A DNA stretch of 26,394 nucleotides from CAVZLD01 sp964522605. GTDB lineage: Bacteria; Planctomycetota; Planctomycetia; Pirellulales; Pirellulaceae. Shown piece after piece: positions 23,383-26,394 of this stretch; position 1 is the stretch's first letter, and the number at the start of each line of letters is the position of its first letter. The position numbers and the translations under genes were made by a program. The notes under the pieces are model-generated. The model made no database searches. It worked only from the letters and a program-made list of their open reading frames with translations, and was not told the origin of the DNA. The stretch covers positions 1-26,394 of the forward strand of contig CAZFWV010000054.1 of assembly GCA_964522605.1 (NCBI GenBank), read 5' to 3'.

Positions 23383-24279
23383 ATGCCCGAAGCAACTCGT
23401 ACATCGCCGCTCCTGAGCCCCGAATTGCTCGCACAGTTGGAGCGACTGGAACTTGTCAGCCGCAAGATCTTCCGCGGTCGATTCAAAGGCGAACGACGCA
23501 GTCGGCGAAAGGGCCAGAGTGTCGAATTCGCGGATTTTCGCAACTACGTCCCCGGCGATGATTTGCGATTCATCGATTGGAATCTCTACGCACGGCTCGA
23601 CAAGCTGTTCCTGAAGCTCTTTCTCGAAGAAGAGGATCTGCACTTCTCCGCCCTGCTGGACAACAGCACATCGATGGATTTTGGCGATCCAACCAAGCTG
23701 CATTATGCCAAACAGTTGGCAGCCGCATTGGGGTTTGTCGGATTGTGTCGCGCCGATCGCGTAAAGATTGATACGCTCGGGCAATCCGTGTCGGCTCCAT
23801 CCCCCATCCTCCGTGGACGCCAGAGCCTGTGGCGCATGACCGAGTATCTGGAGTCGATCGAGCCGGGTGACAACCAATCGCTGGAAGTCGGGATTCGGAA
23901 CTACTGCCTGCGAAACCGAGGCAGGGGGATCGTCGTCTTGTTGACCGACCTAATGGATAAACAGGGGTACGAGAGTGCCTTACGTTATCTGCTGGCGCGC
24001 GACCTGGATCTCTACGTAATTCAAATCCTGTCACCCGAAGAGCTGAACCCGGAGATCACCGGAGATTTGAAACTGGTCGACTGCGAAGATGACGATATCG
24101 CAGAAATCACTGTCAGCCGGCCACTGCTGGAACGCTACAAGAAGACGCTCGCATCGTTTGTGGATGGAGCGCGCGATTTCTGCAATCGTCGTGGGATCAG
24201 TTACCTGCTGACCAATACACAGATTCCCGTCGACCGACTGGTCAGCACCTACCTTCGTCAACGGGGGCTGGTGCGATGA
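23383..24279 (+). CDS. DUF58 protein (VWA-like partner of MoxR)
   Basis: 298 residues, soluble. The DUF58 hallmark VEFADFRNYVPGDDLRFIDWNLYARLDKLFLKLF occurs at about 48-80, followed by a VWA-like fold with a MIDAS-type D93-x-S95-x-S97 (LLDNSTSM) and VVLLTDLMDKQGYESAL. Unlike many DUF58 proteins, it has no N-terminal membrane helices. It is almost always encoded beside MoxR, as here (39 bp), and is thought to be a ligand or adaptor of the ATPase. The start ATG 23383 has only a weak GGA upstream. Its stop overlaps the next gene's start by ATGA (24276-24279), indicating translational coupling. Confidence 0.93.
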   Translation: MPEATRTSPLLSPELLAQLERLELVSRKIFRGRFKGERRSRRKGQSVEFADFRNYVPGDDLRFIDWNLYARLDKLFLKLFLEEEDLHFSALLDNSTSMDFGDPTKLHYAKQLAAALGFVGLCRADRVKIDTLGQSVSAPSPILRGRQSLWRMTEYLESIEPGDNQSLEVGIRNYCLRNRGRGIVVLLTDLMDKQGYESALRYLLARDLDLYVIQILSPEELNPEITGDLKLVDCEDDDIAEITVSRPLLERYKKTLASFVDGARDFCNRRGISYLLTNTQIPVDRLVSTYLRQRGLVR

Positions 24280-26303
24280 ATGACTGGTTCTTCCGATTGA
24301 GTGAACTGCTGAACGATTCCTACCGCACACTGACGGTTTGGCAGTGGATGATCCTCGGTGCCCTGCCGCCTCTGGTTGTGCTGCTGTACTTCCTCAAGCT
24401 GAAACGACAGCCACTCGAAGTCCCCAGCACGTATCTCTGGCACCGCACGCTGGAAGATCTCCACGTCAACAGCCTCTGGCAACGACTGCGGCAAAATTTG
24501 CTGCTCTTCCTGCAACTGCTGCTGTTGCTGCTGGCGATTCTGACCTGTCTCCGCCCCAGCTGGCGCGGTTCGAAGCTGGTCGAGGATCGATATATCTTCC
24601 TGGTCGACACGTCGGCCAGCATGAGTGCAACCGATGTCGAACCCAGTCGACTTGAGGCCGCAAAGTCTCAGTTAATCGAACTGATTGACCAGCAATTGCG
24701 CCCAAGTAGCGTGGCTATGGTGATCAGTTTTTCCGATCGGGCAATCGTCGAACAGCCGTTCACCGACAATCGCCGACTGCTCAAACGGAGGATTGAAGCG
24801 ATTCAACCGACGCAGCACGGTACGCAACTGGAGGAGGCCTTGCGCGTGGCCGCCGGCCTGGCGAACCCGGGTCGGACCGGAACTGACACAACCGACGTCG
24901 CCGCGGCCGAAGCGATGCCCGCGGGGCTCGTGATCTTCAGTGACGGCCGATTTCGCAGTACGCCACAATTCGCCATGGGTCATCTGAAGCCAACCTACGT
25001 TCGCTTGGGATCGGAGCTGCCGAAAAATGTCGGAATCATGGCGTTCAATACTGCCCAGTCGTCGGATCGCCCCGATCAGATTCAGGTCTTCGGTCGGTTA
25101 CAGAACTTTGGTCCGGAAGAGGAAGAAGTCACTGTCAATCTGTATCTTCAGGAACCCGATTCCTCCGAGCAACTGATTGATGCAACGGCAGTCCGCGTTC
25201 CGGTTGAAGGAGAAGCGGGGGTTGAATTCGTGCTCGACTCCGTCCCTTCGGGCGTTCTTCGACTGCAGATCGAACAGGCTGACGGGTTGGCGATTGATAA
25301 TCAAGCGTTCGCCAACATCAATCCGATCCGCCAATCTCAGGTGCTGCTTGTAACGCCTCGCAATGATGCACTCCAGACCGCGCTGGGCACCCCCGTCGCC
25401 CAGCGGTTGGCGATCGTTGAACTGGCCGGTCCGGAGATTCTGACGACGCCCGAATATCAGCAAAAGGCCGACTCGGGCGCGTACGATCTGATCATCTACG
25501 ATCAGTGCACTCCCCCCCAGATGCCACGCTGCAACACCTACTTCATTGGCGAAATTCCTCCCGACGATCGCTGGTCGGCCGAAGCAGCGGTGGAGTTGCC
25601 TCAGATCATCGATACGGATCGGGCCCATCCCTTGATGCGCTTCGTGGAACTCGGCAACCTCAAGTGGATCGTAACCGCTCGCCCTTTGAAGTTGCCCACG
25701 TCGGCCACCGTACTGATCGATTCTCACCGCGGCATTCTGATGGGAATCGCGCCGCGCGAAGGTTTTGAGGATCTTGTCCAGGCCTTCGAGATCGTCGGCC
25801 AGAACGAACAGGGCGAACGGTATGCCAACACCGATTGGCCAATCCGCACCAGCTATCCGCTCTTCCTGGGCAACGTCTTAACCTATCTGGGTGGAGCGCA
25901 GCCGGAAGCGGCGCAGAGTGCGGCGCAGCCGGGCCAGCCGATCACGTTACGGACAACTTCACCGGTCGAAACGATCGAAATCGAAGGACCGCAGGGACAG
26001 GTTACGCAACTGCAGCGCGGACCCCAGAACTCGTTCGTCTTCGGCGGTACCGACCAGGTAGGGATCTACTCCGTGCGCGAGCCAAACCAGAAACAGGCCT
26101 CGCAGCGATTCGCCGTCAACCTGTTCGATCCGATCGAAAGCAATCTAGTACCGGAAGAGAAGGTCAATACCGAGTACGAAAAGATCGAGAGCAGCACCGC
26201 TCTGGAAAGTACCCGGCGCGAAGCCTGGAAGTTCTTGCTGCTCGGCGCGCTCGGCGTCCTGGTCGTCGAATGGTATATCTACAACCGACGCGTCTACATC
26301 TAA
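24276..26303 (+). CDS. BatA-like membrane protein with VWA domain
   Basis: 675 residues. The N-terminus shows the BatA/DUF1550-like arrangement: helix at about 22-41 (WQWMILGALPPLVVLLYFL), the conserved EVPSTYLWHRTLEDLHVNSLWQRLRQNL segment, and helix at about 74-91. A VWA domain with an intact MIDAS follows, D111-x-S113-x-S115 (FLVDTSASM) and LVIFSDGRF, then several beta-rich extracytoplasmic domains and a C-terminal helix at about 651-668 (KFLLLGALGVLVVEWYIYN). The family is the membrane arm of MoxR systems (BatA in the Bacteroides aerotolerance operon). The start overlaps the DUF58 stop by ATGA, so production of the two is probably coupled. The role in this organism is unknown. Confidence 0.92.
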   Translation: MNDWFFRLSELLNDSYRTLTVWQWMILGALPPLVVLLYFLKLKRQPLEVPSTYLWHRTLEDLHVNSLWQRLRQNLLLFLQLLLLLLAILTCLRPSWRGSKLVEDRYIFLVDTSASMSATDVEPSRLEAAKSQLIELIDQQLRPSSVAMVISFSDRAIVEQPFTDNRRLLKRRIEAIQPTQHGTQLEEALRVAAGLANPGRTGTDTTDVAAAEAMPAGLVIFSDGRFRSTPQFAMGHLKPTYVRLGSELPKNVGIMAFNTAQSSDRPDQIQVFGRLQNFGPEEEEVTVNLYLQEPDSSEQLIDATAVRVPVEGEAGVEFVLDSVPSGVLRLQIEQADGLAIDNQAFANINPIRQSQVLLVTPRNDALQTALGTPVAQRLAIVELAGPEILTTPEYQQKADSGAYDLIIYDQCTPPQMPRCNTYFIGEIPPDDRWSAEAAVELPQIIDTDRAHPLMRFVELGNLKWIVTARPLKLPTSATVLIDSHRGILMGIAPREGFEDLVQAFEIVGQNEQGERYANTDWPIRTSYPLFLGNVLTYLGGAQPEAAQSAAQPGQPITLRTTSPVETIEIEGPQGQVTQLQRGPQNSFVFGGTDQVGIYSVREPNQKQASQRFAVNLFDPIESNLVPEEKVNTEYEKIESSTALESTRREAWKFLLLGALGVLVVEWYIYNRRVYI

Positions 26304-26324
26304 CCCGAGTCCATCCGGAACATC

Positions 26325-26363
26325 GTACTCGTACTCAGTGAAACGGTACTCGTACTCGTACTC
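26325..26363. repeat. GTACTC hexamer tandem repeats
   Basis: Two tandem GTACTC units at 26325-26336 and three at 26346-26363, separated by 9 unrelated bases, just after the end of the BatA-like gene. The remaining bases to the window end hold nothing recognisable. Confidence 0.7.
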
Positions 26364-26394
26364 GATCGCGAGTCGAGATACGTCACGTCGCGCG

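Overview
The window looks like a piece of a planctomycete chromosome, most plausibly from a Pirellulales-type lineage; this is inferred from gene content and not proven. Pointers are a secreted glycosidase-like protein with dockerin-like repeats and a PEP-CTERM tail, a ThuA-domain exported protein, a Sua5 plus low-molecular-weight phosphatase fusion, a MoxR/DUF58/VWA cluster with a giant VWA protein, frequent GTG and TTG starts, and intergenic spaces filled with palindromic repeats. Two runs of exactly 100 N (1174-1273 and 14145-14244) are scaffold gaps. One cuts the end of dgt; the other removes the middle of ilvB.

Layout. 1-77: tail of an unidentified + strand gene. 141-2391 (-): dGTPase-like dgt (3' end lost in the gap), then a YacL-like membrane PIN/TRAM protein. 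2549-5404 (+): uvrA. 5413-5524: paired hairpins at a convergent junction. 5555-6574 (-): gapA with a good sigma70-type promoter. 6711-7505 (+): a SAM methyltransferase. 7514-8506 (-): a quinone oxidoreductase-type reductase, possibly preceded by a 53-codon ORF. 8669-8903: nested palindromes. 9058-9741 (+): a MacB/LolD-type ABC ATPase without a permease. 9808-10818 (+): a ThuA-like exported protein. 11386-13398 (+): the glycosidase-like PEP-CTERM protein. 13453-13604: a large composite palindrome at the next convergent junction. 13653-15254 (-): an unknown 189-residue protein, then ilvB. 15255-15899: repeat-rich noncoding DNA. 15900-17590 (-): Sua5/LMW-phosphatase fusion followed by rpiB. 17981-26303 (+): a five-gene run of NHL propeller, 1019-residue VWA protein, MoxR ATPase, DUF58 and BatA-like VWA protein.

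How genes fit together. The last five genes form one probable operon. MoxR is an AAA+ ATPase, DUF58 and the BatA-like protein are its usual VWA partners, and the large VWA protein and NHL propeller extend the system at the membrane; its substrate is unknown. The Sua5 domain (tRNA t6A synthesis), the YwlE-like phosphatase domain and RpiB reproduce a neighbourhood known from Bacillus (ywlC, ywlE, ywlF). The phosphatase carries the Thr associated with phosphoarginine specificity.

The most unusual feature is noncoding. Several unrelated repeat families share one design: two inverted copies of a unit, in most cases itself a hairpin. One family occurs twice, both times between convergent genes, with a compensatory base-pair change between copies. 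This resembles REPIN/BIME elements.
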